Shown piece after piece: positions 1-6,903 of a DNA stretch of 10,126 nucleotides. Positions within the stretch are counted from its first letter, which is position 1. Every line of letters starts with the position of its first letter. The stretch is from an uncultured Verrucomicrobiota bacterium. GTDB lineage: Bacteria; Verrucomicrobiota; Verrucomicrobiae; Opitutales; Opitutaceae. The DNA is taken from NCBI GenBank assembly GCA_946482165.1, contig CAMLQS010000176.1, positions 1 through 10,126 of the forward strand, given 5' to 3'. The position numbers and the translations under genes are program-made. A model generated the notes under the pieces. The model was not told the DNA's origin, searched no databases, and saw nothing but the letters and a program-made list of their open reading frames with translations.

Positions 1-1630
1 CGCCGACATCGGCCTGGGCGAGCGCGGGGGCGTCGTTGGTGCCGTCGCCGGTCATGGCGACGAGGTGCCCTTTCGCCTGCTCGTCGCGGATGCGCTGGAG
101 CTTCATCTCGGGCGTGGCCTGGGCGAGGAAGTCGTCCACGCCGGCCTCGGCGGCGATGGCGGCGGCGGTAAGGGGATTGTCGCCGGTGATCATGACGGTG
201 CGAATGCCCATGCGTCGGAGCTCGGCGAAGCGCTCCCTGATGCCGCCTTTGACGACATCCTTGAGGTGGACGACGCCGAGCACGCGCGGGCCGTCGGCGA
301 CGACGAGCGGGGTGCCGCCGGCGCGGGAGACGCGTTCGACCTCGGCGGTCGTTTCGGCGGGATAGCGGGCGCCGTGCGACTCCGACCAGGCTCGCACGCT
401 ATCGGCGGCGCCTTTGCGGATGGAACGGGCGGGAGAGACCTTGGTGGCGGGAAGATCGACGCCGCTCATGCGCGTTTGCGCGGCGAAAGGCACGAAGGTG
501 GCGTGGGGCTCGGCGACCTCGCGTTCGCGGAGGGCGAATTTCTCCTTGGCGAGGACGACGATGCTGCGGCCCTCGGGCGTCTCGTCGGCGAGGGAGGCGA
601 GTTGCGCGGCCTCGGCGAGTTCGCGGGGAGCGACGCCGGGCGCGGGGAGAAACTCGGCGGCCTGGCGGTTGCCGAGGGTGATGGTGCCGGTCTTGTCGAG
701 CAGGAGAACGTCGATGTCGCCCGCGGCCTCGACGGCGCGGCCGGAGGTGGCGATGACGTTGCGGCGCACGAGACGGTCGATGCCGCTGATGCCGATGGCG
801 CCGAGCAGCCCGCCGATGGTGGTGGGGATGAGGCAGACGAAGAGCGAGACGAGCACGGGCAGGGAGGTGTCGACCGCGCCGGGCTGTCCGGCCTGGGCCT
901 CGGAGAAACGGGCGAAGGCCGGGAGGGTCAGAACGACGCCGAGGAAGATCGCGGTGAGGGCGAAGAGGAGGATGCCGAGGGCGATCTCGTTGGGCGTCCG
1001 CTGGCGCGAGGCGCCCTCGACGAGGCCGATCATGCGGTCGAGAAAGCCGCCGCCGGGCTCGACGACGACGCGCACGACGACGCGGTCGCTGAGCACGCGG
1101 GTGCCGCCGGTGACGGCGCTGCGGTCGCCGCCGCTCTCGCGCACGACGGGGGCCGACTCTCCGGTGATGGCGGACTCGTCGACGCTGGCGATGCCCTCGA
1201 TCACCTCGCCGTCGGCGGGGATGATGTCGCCGGCCTCGCAGACGACGAGGTCGCCTTTGCGCAGATCGGGCGCGGCGACGCGTTCCTCGGCGGCGCCGCG
1301 CGCGGCGGAGCGGACGCGGCGGGCGAAGGTCTGGGCGCGGGTGCGCTTGAGGGCGTCGGCCTGGGCCTTGCCGCGGCCTTCGGCGATGGCCTCGGCGAAG
1401 TTGGCGAAGAGGACGGTGAACCAGAGCCAGAGCGTGATCTGGACGACGAAGGCGGACGCGCGGCCGGAGAAGATGTCCCGTATCAGGGAAACGGTGACGG
1501 CGAGCGCGCCGAGCGCGGTCAGAAGTATGACGGGATTTCGCCAAAGCTCGCGCGGGTGCAGCTTGCGGAGCGCGTCGAGGGCGGCGCGGCGAAGGAGGGC
1601 GGATGAAAAGGTGTTCGCGGAGGATTTCAT
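1..1630 (-). CDS. kdpB: Potassium-transporting ATPase subunit B (KdpB), 3' end cut off by window edge
   Basis: KdpB is the P-type ATPase subunit that hydrolyses ATP to drive K+ uptake through KdpA in the inner membrane KdpFABC complex. Reading from the ATG whose complement is 1628-1630, 543 codons are open to the window edge. The translation begins [20 protein letters not shown] and shows the family landmarks in order: actuator-domain TGES at residues 156-159, membrane CLIPTT at 266-271, phosphorylation motif DKTGT with Asp312, and hinge motif TGDGTNDAP at 527-535. E. coli KdpB has 682 residues, so about 140 (last membrane helices) lie outside. It begins 27 bases after the kdpA stop, consistent with one transcript. 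No Shine-Dalgarno-like sequence precedes the ATG. A long arginine-rich reading frame on the same strand and a 513-codon frame on the opposite strand are GC-driven shadows. The kdpB identification is very secure; only the exact start is open. Confidence 0.97.
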   Translation of the reverse strand, partial: MKSSANTFSSALLRRAALDALRKLHPRELWRNPVILLTALGALAVTVSLIRDIFSGRASAFVVQITLWLWFTVLFANFAEAIAEGRGKAQADALKRTRAQTFARRVRSAARGAAEERVAAPDLRKGDLVVCEAGDIIPADGEVIEGIASVDESAITGESAPVVRESGGDRSAVTGGTRVLSDRVVVRVVVEPGGGFLDRMIGLVEGASRQRTPNEIALGILLFALTAIFLGVVLTLPAFARFSEAQAGQPGAVDTSLPVLVSLFVCLIPTTIGGLLGAIGISGIDRLVRRNVIATSGRAVEAAGDIDVLLLDKTGTITLGNRQAAEFLPAPGVAPRELAEAAQLASLADETPEGRSIVVLAKEKFALREREVAEPHATFVPFAAQTRMSGVDLPATKVSPARSIRKGAADSVRAWSESHGARYPAETTAEVERVSRAGGTPLVVADGPRVLGVVHLKDVVKGGIRERFAELRRMGIRTVMITGDNPLTAAAIAAEAGVDDFLAQATPEMKLQRIRDEQAKGHLVAMTGDGTNDAPALAQADVG

Positions 1631-1657
1631 GGCGTGAGGCGCTTGGGCGGTCGGCGC

Positions 1658-3343
1658 TCAGAACGTGCGACCGGAGACGAGGAGGAGATGCTCGAGCACG
1701 GGGCCGAGGGTGAGCGCGGGAAAATAGGTGAGGCCGGCGACGATCAGGACGACGCCCGTGAGCAGCACGGCGAACAGCGGGCCGTCGGTGGGAAAGGTGC
1801 CGTTGGAAGGCGGGGCGGTTTTCTTGGCGGCGAGTCCACCGGCGAGGGCGAGCACGGGGATGATGACACCGAAGCGGCCGAGGAGCATGGCGAGCGCACC
1901 GCCCCAGGTGTAGAGATCGCCGGTGGAGGCGAGGCTCCCGAAGGCGGAACCGTTGTTGTTGGCCATCGAGGCCCAGGCGTAGAGAATTTCGGAGAGCGCG
2001 TGCGGGCCGCCGGCGCCGACGGCGGAGCGGCCGGCCTCGGTGAGAAAGGAGGCGGCGCAGCCCAGGAGGACGACGGCGCACGGGAGGAGCACGGCGAGGG
2101 CGGCGAGGCGGACTTCGCGGGCCTCGATTTTCTTCCCGAGGTATTCGGGCGTGCGGCCGACCATCAGGCCGGCGAGGAAGACGGCGAGGACGATCATCAT
2201 GGCCATGCCGTAGAGGCCGGAGCCGACGCCGCCGAAGACGATTTCGCCGAGGAGAATATTGAAAAGCGCAAGGCCGCCGCCCAGAGGCGAGAGCGAGCCG
2301 TGCATCGCGTTGACGGATCCGTTGGAGGCGACGGTGGTGGCCTGGGCCCAGAGCGCGCCGGCGGTCACGCCGAAGCGGGTTTCCTTGCCTTCGAGCGCGA
2401 GGACGGAGGCGCCCGGGGCGTGGTATTCGGAATATAAGGACAGGCCGAGCGCGCCGACGAAAAAGGCCAGCATGACGGCGAAGACGACCCGGGCGTGGCG
2501 GCGGGCGCCGACGAGGCGGCCGTAGGCGTCGACGCAAGCGGCGGGCAGAAGCATGATGGCAAGGGTTTGGAGGAAGTTGGAAAAGGGCGTGGGGTTCTCG
2601 AAGGGGTGGGCGGAGTTGAGGCCGAAGAAGCCCCCGCCGTTCGTGCCGAGCTGTTTGATCGCGATCTGCGAGGCGGCGGGGCCGCCGGGGATGAGTTGCT
2701 CCGCGCCGGCGAGGGTGGCGGCGGGGACGTAGGCGTTGAAGTTCATCACCACGCCCTGCGCGACGAGCACGACGGCGAGGACGGCCGAAAGCGGGAGCAG
2801 CACGTAGACGGCGGAGCGCACGAGGTCGGCCCAGAAGTTGCCGAGAGTGGCGCTGGCGCGGCGGGAGAAGCCGCGGGCGAGAGCGGCCATGACGGCGAGG
2901 CCGGTGGCGGCGGAGAGGAAGTTTTGCACGCCAAGGCCCGCCATCTGGGTGAGGTAGCCCAGCGAGGCCTCGCCGGAGTAGGCCTGCCAGTTGGTGTTGG
3001 TGAGGAAGGAGACGGCGGTATTGACGGCGACGCCGAGGGGCACGGAGCCAAAACCCTGCGGGTTGAGCGGCAGGTGAGCCTGGGCGAGTTGGAGGGCGAG
3101 AACGAGGACGCCGCCGAGAAGATTGAAGACGACGAGGGCGTAGGCGTAGGCGCGCCAGCCCATCTCGGCATCCGGACGCGTGCCGCCGAGACGATGCGCG
3201 GCGGTCTCGAGCGGACGGAGCCAGGCGAGCCAGCGAGGTGGCCGGCCATCAAGGATGCAGGAGAGCCAGGCGCCTAGCAGCGGCGCGCCCAGAAGCAGCC
3301 CGGCGAAGAAAAGGGCTAGCAGGGAAAAGTCGGCGACGTTCAT
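1658..3343 (-). CDS. kdpA: Potassium-transporting ATPase subunit A (KdpA)
   Basis: KdpA is the K+-selective membrane channel subunit of the KdpFABC pump. The 561-residue product matches the usual family length of about 555-560 and is strongly hydrophobic with many transmembrane stretches. The four degenerate pore loops are visible: TNTNWQAY at 115-122, GTNGGGFFG at 233-241, NGSVNAMHG at 341-349 and ANNNGSAFG at 461-469. The conserved GEIVFGGVGSGLYGM segment is at 366-380. The start MNVADFSLLALFFAG gives the expected short periplasmic N-terminus followed by the first helix. It is the first gene of the kdp operon seen here, with kdpB 27 bases downstream. No KdpF-like small hydrophobic peptide was found in the 90 bases upstream, so KdpF is absent, elsewhere or unrecognisable. 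The upstream gap holds repeats that could bind a KdpE-type response regulator. Confidence 0.97.
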   Translation of the reverse strand: MNVADFSLLALFFAGLLLGAPLLGAWLSCILDGRPPRWLAWLRPLETAAHRLGGTRPDAEMGWRAYAYALVVFNLLGGVLVLALQLAQAHLPLNPQGFGSVPLGVAVNTAVSFLTNTNWQAYSGEASLGYLTQMAGLGVQNFLSAATGLAVMAALARGFSRRASATLGNFWADLVRSAVYVLLPLSAVLAVVLVAQGVVMNFNAYVPAATLAGAEQLIPGGPAASQIAIKQLGTNGGGFFGLNSAHPFENPTPFSNFLQTLAIMLLPAACVDAYGRLVGARRHARVVFAVMLAFFVGALGLSLYSEYHAPGASVLALEGKETRFGVTAGALWAQATTVASNGSVNAMHGSLSPLGGGLALFNILLGEIVFGGVGSGLYGMAMMIVLAVFLAGLMVGRTPEYLGKKIEAREVRLAALAVLLPCAVVLLGCAASFLTEAGRSAVGAGGPHALSEILYAWASMANNNGSAFGSLASTGDLYTWGGALAMLLGRFGVIIPVLALAGGLAAKKTAPPSNGTFPTDGPLFAVLLTGVVLIVAGLTYFPALTLGPVLEHLLLVSGRTF

Positions 3344-3433
3344 CGCCCGCCAGTTTAACCCGACGCCGACGGGCGAGCCTAATTAAGCCGAGGCTCGGGG
3401 GCGTTAAGAAAAGATTAAGCGCCGTCGCCGCCC
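3344..3433 (-). promoter_or_regulatory. Candidate kdp control region with phased CTTAA repeats
   Basis: This 90-bp gap between the L,D-transpeptidase stop and the kdpA start is noticeably richer in A and T than its surroundings. On the minus strand, CTTAA occurs at 3419-3415 and again at 3408-3404, an 11-bp start-to-start spacing, and a third time at 3387-3383, 21 bp further on. Direct repeats phased at 11 bp are typical of sites bound by OmpR/PhoB-type response regulators, the family of KdpE. There is also a short palindrome CCGAGCCTCGG (3388-3398) and a near palindrome GCCTAATTAAGC (3377-3388). An alternative reading of the first two repeats is a weak hairpin ending the upstream gene. No convincing -35/-10 pair was identified. 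That this controls kdp is inference from position and repeat spacing only. Confidence 0.35.
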
Positions 3434-4156
3434 TCAATCGATGATCAAAACCTGGTCGCCGACGCGGACCTCGTCGTAGAGCGCGACCATGTCGCGGTTT
3501 GAGAGGAGCACGCAGCCGGCGCTTTGGGGGCGGCCGATCAGGTCTTCGCGATTGGTGCCGTGGAGGTAGACGTAGCGCGCGTAGGTATCCACGACTTGGC
3601 CGGCGGCGTTTTGACCCGCGTTGAAGCCAGGTTCGAGGCCGCGGAGCCAGAGGATGCGGCTGGTGATGAGGTTACCGTTGTCCTCGTGTTCGAGGAAATG
3701 TATCCCGGTGGGGCGGCGGCCCTTGAAGACCATGCCGAGGGGCTGCTCGCCGCCGATGCGTTCGGCGATTTCGTGGAGGCCGCGGGGTGTTCCGAGCGAG
3801 TCCTTTACGTTGCTCGGCGGCTTGGCGGAGGTGGAGACGGGGAGGGCGCGGACCAGGGAGTATCCGGGAATGCCATCAGCCCATCGCGAACGCTCTGCGA
3901 GTGAAGCGGGGGAAGGGGGCTGGGCCGGCGTTGCCCTCGGCGGCACGGGCCTCTGGCCCGCCTCCGCCTCGGTCGTCTTGGCCGAGTCCCCTTTCCCGCT
4001 CACGCTGGCCTGATTGCTTTCCCGGATACTCCCTAGCTCGCCGCGGCGGAAGAACTGCAGGGTCTGCGCGGAGATGCGCACGAGGAGGAGTCGGTCTGCG
4101 GGCTTGATGCCCAGCCTTTCGCAGGTTTGGTTCACCGACTTCCCATTTTCATCCAT
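3434..4156 (-). CDS. L,D-transpeptidase (YkuD domain) with in-frame palindromic insertion
   Basis: L,D-transpeptidases use a cysteine to make 3-3 diaminopimelate crosslinks in peptidoglycan or attach proteins to it. Starting at MDENGKSVNQ (240 aa), the YkuD signature lies near the C-terminus: His199 in YLHGTN and, thirteen residues on, SAGCVLLSN with Ser212 and catalytic Cys215. The first strand of the domain (RLLLVRISAQTLQFFRRGEL, about 22-41) is separated from the second (LVRALPVSTS, 101-110) by about 60 proline-, alanine- and charge-rich residues. These are encoded exactly by the 180-bp palindromic repeat at 3855-4034. Without it the protein reads GELVRALPVSTS and is 180 aa, a normal compact domain. 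No signal peptide or membrane helix is seen, which is odd for a cell-wall enzyme. A 14-residue upstream ATG start exists but would run into asd. The family call is firm; substrate and activity with the insert are unknown. Confidence 0.88.
   Translation of the reverse strand: MDENGKSVNQTCERLGIKPADRLLLVRISAQTLQFFRRGELGSIRESNQASVSGKGDSAKTTEAEAGQRPVPPRATPAQPPSPASLAERSRWADGIPGYSLVRALPVSTSAKPPSNVKDSLGTPRGLHEIAERIGGEQPLGMVFKGRRPTGIHFLEHEDNGNLITSRILWLRGLEPGFNAGQNAAGQVVDTYARYVYLHGTNREDLIGRPQSAGCVLLSNRDMVALYDEVRVGDQVLIID
3855..4034. repeat. 180-bp palindromic element, copy 1, inside the L,D-transpeptidase gene
   Basis: The outer 25 bases (3855-3879, starting AGGGAGTATCCGGGAA) are complementary to 4010-4034 at 23 of 25 positions. 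Complementarity continues more loosely inward, and a perfect 6-bp stem with a 3-base loop (3946-3951 with 3955-3960, CGGGCC/GGCCCG) lies near the middle. A diverged copy of the whole unit is at 6725-6903. The core shared almost identically by both copies includes GGGCCGGCGTTG (3922-3933) and CCTCGGTCGTCTTGGCCGAG (3967-3986). The length is 60 codons exactly. Cutting it out joins GAGCT to GGTC and restores an unbroken GELVRALPVSTS domain strand. No open reading frame resembling a transposase lies in it, so it would be non-autonomous. There is no clear target-site duplication; at most a 2-base CT. Confidence 0.85.
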
Positions 4157-4157
4157 C

Positions 4158-5201
4158 GTGAGCACGCGTAATAATGTTGTCGGTATCGTCGGCGCCACGG
4201 GCGCGGTCGGTCAAGAGCTCGTCCGTCTTCTGCACGAGCGCAACTTCCCGATGAGCTCGCTGCGGCTTTTCGCCTCGGCGCGCTCGGCGGGCAAGACCGT
4301 CACGCACGGCGGAAAAACCTACATGATCGAGGAGGCCAAGCTCGGCGCCTTCGCGGGCGTGGATCTGGCGTTTTTCGCGGCCGGCGGCTCCGTGACGCGC
4401 GCGCTCGCTGCCGACGCGATCGCGAGCGGTTGCACGGTGATCGACAAGAGCTCCGCCTACCGCCAGCAGGCCGACGTGCCGCTCGTGGTGCCGGAGATCA
4501 ATCCCGAGGGGCTGCGCACGCACAAGGGCCTGATCGCGAATCCGAATTGCTCGACGGCCGTCATGCTCATGGGACTTTACCCGCTGCATAAGCTTTTCGG
4601 GCTGAAGCGCATTTTCGTGTCCACCTACCAGTCCGTTTCCGGCACGGGAGCCGAGGCGGTGAAGGAGCTGGCCGACCAGATCGCGGCGCACTCGGCGGGC
4701 CAGCCGCTGACGCACAAGGTCTATCCGTATCAGATCGCGTTCAATTGTATCCCGCAGATCGATACGTTTGGCGCCGACGGCTACACGGGCGAGGAGGAGA
4801 AGATGCGCCTCGAGAGCCGCAAGATCATGGGCCTCGAAAACCTGCGCGTGTCGGCCACCTGCGTGCGCGTGCCGGTGGTGCGGGCCCATTCCGTCGCGGT
4901 GAGCGCCGAGTTCGAGCGTCCGGTGAACGTCGAGCAGGCGCGCGCGGCGATCGCGGCTTTCCCGGGCGCGGAGCTGATCGACGACCCGGCGGCGAAGAAA
5001 TATCCGACCCCGCTGGCCTTCGCCGAGAAAGTGAAGTGCGGCGTGGGCCGTCTGCGCGTCGACACGGCCTTCGACAACGGCCTCTCGTTCTGGGTGAGCG
5101 GCGACAATCTCTGGAAGGGCGCCGCGCTCAACGCGGTGCAGAACGCCGAGCTGATGTGCCGCGAAGGCTGGCTGCTGCGCGACCGCGCGGTGGCGGCGTA
5201 A
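4158..5201 (+). CDS. asd: Aspartate-semialdehyde dehydrogenase
   Basis: Asd reduces aspartyl phosphate to aspartate semialdehyde with NADPH, the branch point to lysine/diaminopimelate, threonine and methionine. The GTG at 4158 gives a 347-residue protein starting (M)STRNNVVGIVGATGAVG, the normal family length. The nucleotide-binding GATGAVG is at residues 12-18, the catalytic cysteine is Cys131 in ANPNCST, and the substrate-binding CVRVPVVRAHS segment carries Arg237 and His244. The frame stays open upstream to an ATG at 4014, but that would add 48 basic, serine-rich residues overlapping the divergent gene and lacking family resemblance, so the GTG is preferred. No Shine-Dalgarno sequence precedes it. 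Its start lies one base from the start of the divergent L,D-transpeptidase gene. A strong terminator follows 28 bases after the stop, so asd is probably transcribed alone. Confidence 0.95.
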   Translation: MSTRNNVVGIVGATGAVGQELVRLLHERNFPMSSLRLFASARSAGKTVTHGGKTYMIEEAKLGAFAGVDLAFFAAGGSVTRALAADAIASGCTVIDKSSAYRQQADVPLVVPEINPEGLRTHKGLIANPNCSTAVMLMGLYPLHKLFGLKRIFVSTYQSVSGTGAEAVKELADQIAAHSAGQPLTHKVYPYQIAFNCIPQIDTFGADGYTGEEEKMRLESRKIMGLENLRVSATCVRVPVVRAHSVAVSAEFERPVNVEQARAAIAAFPGAELIDDPAAKKYPTPLAFAEKVKCGVGRLRVDTAFDNGLSFWVSGDNLWKGAALNAVQNAELMCREGWLLRDRAVAA

Positions 5202-5228
5202 ACGGGCGGGCGTTTTATCTCCCAAGAC

Positions 5229-5264
5229 AAACCCGCGAGCCGGCTTTCGGTTCGCGGGTTTTTT
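5229..5264 (+). terminator. Rho-independent terminator of asd
   Basis: A 14-bp stem pairs 5229-5242 (AAACCCGCGAGCCG) with 5248-5261 (CGGTTCGCGGGTTT), with one G-T wobble and a 5-base loop GCTTT. The right arm runs into a six-T tract at 5259-5264. It lies 28 bases after the asd stop codon in the right orientation. The minus-strand version lacks a comparable T tract, so it probably acts mainly on asd and not on ychF. Confidence 0.93.
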
Positions 5265-5384
5265 GACCACCGATCACACGGATTGGCACGGATGGACGGA
5301 TTGTTTCATCCGTGTGGATCCGCGAAATCCGTGGCCGATTGGTTGGCTGGTCTATCCGCGCCCATCGGCGCCATCCGCGGTTGA
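5263..5384. repeat. Intergenic 'CACGGAT' inverted-repeat element, copy A
   Basis: This stretch is built of repeated CACGGAT/ATCCGTG units that form nested stems: CACGGATT (5277-5284) with AATCCGTG (5326-5333), and inside it CACGGATG (5287-5294) with CATCCGTG (5307-5314), both perfect over 8 bp. Its first 32 bases, starting TTGACC, match 27 of 32 bases at 6621-6652. A second block shares the 12-mer ATCCGCGCCCAT with copy B (5354-5365 against 6664-6675). It sits between the convergent ends of asd and ychF, and immediately follows the asd terminator. Similar tandem 'CACGGAT' repeats are, from general knowledge, scattered between genes in Verrucomicrobiota and some other phyla. No gene is seen here. 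Confidence 0.75.
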
Positions 5385-5419
5385 AATTTCGCGGCTTGGC
5401 TGGCTGGCGAGACGGGGCG

Positions 5420-6520
5420 TCAGGCGCCGACTTTGAAGAGGGCGACGTCGCCGTCGCGGAAGACGTATTCCTTGCCTTCGAGGCGATACTTGCCGGCCTC
5501 GCGCGCGGCGGCCGTGCTGCCGAGGCGGATGAGATCCTCGTAGGAGACGACCTCGGCCTTGATGAAGTTTTTCTCGAAGTCGGTGTGGATGACGCCTGCG
5601 GCCTGCGGTGCCTTCCAGCCCTTCTTGATCGTCCAGCAACGCACCTCTTTTTCACCGGCGGTGAAGTAGGTCTGGAGGCCGAGGAGCGAGTAGCTGCCGC
5701 GGATGAGGTTGGAGACGCCGGAGTCGGTCACGCCGAGGTCCTTGAGGAACTCTTTCGCCTCCTCGGGCGAGAGGTCGATGAGCTCGGCCTCGATGCGGGC
5801 GCTGATCGGCACGTAGGCGGCGTCGTGGTGGGCCTTCACGAAGGCGGCGACTTTTTGCACGAACGGGTTGGCCTCGGCGTTGGCGAGATCGCCCTCGGCG
5901 ACGTTGCAGGCGTAGAGGACGGGCTTGGCGGAGAGGAGCTGGAAGAACTGGAGGAGTTTCTTCTCGTCGTCGCTGCACTCGAGGACGTTGGCGGGTTTGC
6001 CGGCGTTGAGGTGGGGGACGAGTTTTTCGAGGATGGCGAGCTCGGCCTGCGCGTCCTTGTCGCCGGACTTGGCGAGTTTTTGGGTTTTGGCCATGCGCTT
6101 TTCGACGGCCTCGAGATCGGCGAGCACGAGCTCGGTGGTGATGACCTCGATGTCGCGCACCGGATCGACGCTGCCCATGGTGTGGATCACGTCGGGGTCC
6201 TCGAAGCAGCGGACGACGTGCACGATCGCGTCGGTCTCGCGGATGTTGGCGAGGAACTGATTGCCGAGGCCTTCGCCTTTGCTGGCGCCGGCGACGAGGC
6301 CGGCGATGTCGACGAACTCGATCACGGCCGGAATGACGACCTTGGTCTTGGCGATATCCTTCAGGACGTAGGCGCGGTCGTCGGGCACGGTGACGACGCC
6401 GACGTTCGGATCGATGGTGCAAAACGGGTAGTTCGCGGCCTCGGCCTTGCGGGAGCGCGTGAGGGCGTTGAAGAGGGTGGACTTGCCCACGTTGGGGAGA
6501 CCGACGATTCCGGCTTTCAT
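5420..6520 (-). CDS. ychF: Ribosome-associated P-loop ATPase YchF (OLA1 family)
   Basis: YchF is a universally conserved Obg-related P-loop protein that binds the ribosome and, unusually for its family, prefers ATP over GTP. The 366-residue product has the usual length. Motifs in order: P-loop GLPNVGKST at 7-15, switch I around Thr35, Walker B/G3 DIAGL at 71-75, and NVAE at 206-209 in place of the GTPase NKxD. That replacement is the known basis of relaxed or ATP specificity. A coiled helical region lies at about 130-200, and the C-terminal TGS domain begins near LLGLQTYFTAGEKEVRCW (from about 279) and ends at FRDGDVALFKVGA. The start MKAGIVGLPNVGK is the standard N-terminus. Its upstream region contains two repeats rather than an adjacent gene, and no Shine-Dalgarno motif is evident. 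Confidence 0.97.
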   Translation of the reverse strand: MKAGIVGLPNVGKSTLFNALTRSRKAEAANYPFCTIDPNVGVVTVPDDRAYVLKDIAKTKVVIPAVIEFVDIAGLVAGASKGEGLGNQFLANIRETDAIVHVVRCFEDPDVIHTMGSVDPVRDIEVITTELVLADLEAVEKRMAKTQKLAKSGDKDAQAELAILEKLVPHLNAGKPANVLECSDDEKKLLQFFQLLSAKPVLYACNVAEGDLANAEANPFVQKVAAFVKAHHDAAYVPISARIEAELIDLSPEEAKEFLKDLGVTDSGVSNLIRGSYSLLGLQTYFTAGEKEVRCWTIKKGWKAPQAAGVIHTDFEKNFIKAEVVSYEDLIRLGSTAAAREAGKYRLEGKEYVFRDGDVALFKVGA

Positions 6521-6901
6521 AAACGGTCAGGTTCCGCGCGCGGCGGGGAGGGGGTCAAGGGAAGAAGCGGAAAGCAGGAAGCGAGGAGCGCGGAAGCGAT
6601 GGATTTATACAGCCCGAGTTTTGACCGCGGATCGCACGGATTATCACGGATGCAAACCGGTCAATCCGCGCCCATCTTAAATCCGTGACCAAGGTCCGAA
6701 CGTTTTGGGCTGTGGGTGTTAGTTGGGCTGTGTCTCGCAAATAAACCGGCGCATCGCCAACGCCCTACGCGGGAAACGAGAAAAGGCGCCGGGCCGGCGT
6801 TGACCTCGGCGGCACGGACCTCCGGTCCGCCTCCGCCTCGGTCGTCTTGGCCGAGCATCCTTTCTCGCTCACGCTGCCCCGGCTTATTCACGAGACACGG
6901 C
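6521..6901. other. 381-bp gap between ychF and the Rsm22-family gene
   Basis: No gene is supported here. The stretch nearest ychF (6521-6620) is a purine-rich and GC-rich leader without a clear promoter. Next come the 'CACGGAT' repeat copy B at 6621-6690 and the palindromic element copy 2 at 6725-6903, so about two thirds of the gap is repeat. Short reading frames across it on both strands have no family resemblance and follow the repeats. Confidence 0.6.
6621..6690. repeat. Intergenic 'CACGGAT' inverted-repeat element, copy B
   Basis: The first 32 bases (6621-6652, starting TTGACCGCGGATCGCACGG) match copy A at 5263-5294 at 27 of 32 positions. CACGGATT (6635-6642) pairs with AATCCGTG (6680-6687), enclosing a loop that includes ATCCGCGCCCAT shared with copy A. 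It lies upstream of ychF and 34 bp from the palindromic element copy 2. It is shorter than copy A, lacking the inner hairpin block. Confidence 0.72.
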
Positions 6902-6903
6902 CT
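6725..6903. repeat. 179-bp palindromic element, copy 2, at the 3' end of the Rsm22-family gene
   Basis: This unit aligns with 3855-4034 over its full length with a single-base length difference. Its outer arms (6725-6749 and 6879-6903) are complementary to each other at 20 of 25 positions, and all five mismatches are transitions. The central stem 6815-6820 with 6824-6829 (CGGACC/GGTCCG) is perfect and differs from copy 1 by a compensated base pair. The core GGGCCGGCGTTG (6791-6802) and CCTCGGTCGTCTTGGCCGAG (6836-6855) are shared. The right edge supplies two bases of the neighbouring gene's TAG stop; removing the element leaves T joined to AA, again a stop. Confidence 0.82.

Noticed and set aside
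65..1606. A 513-codon plus-strand frame antisense to kdpB
   Set aside because: Composed mostly of Gly, Ala, Asp and Glu with no domain; it mirrors the codon bias of kdpB on the other strand.
399..2537. A 712-codon minus-strand reading frame across kdpB and kdpA
   Set aside because: It is extremely arginine- and proline-rich, overlaps two certain kdp genes in another frame, and is the usual by-product of GC-rich third positions.
3344..3440. A kdpF gene upstream of kdpA
   Set aside because: No small hydrophobic reading frame of about 25-30 residues lies in this gap; the short frames present are basic and overlap flanking genes.
4014..4157. N-terminal extension of Asd from the upstream ATG at 4014
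   Set aside because: The added 48 residues are antisense to the L,D-transpeptidase, partly encoded by the palindromic repeat, and precede the normal family N-terminus.
5312..6688. A 458-codon plus-strand frame antisense to ychF
   Set aside because: Composition follows the complement of ychF codons and no family pattern is seen; it even runs through both 'CACGGAT' repeats.
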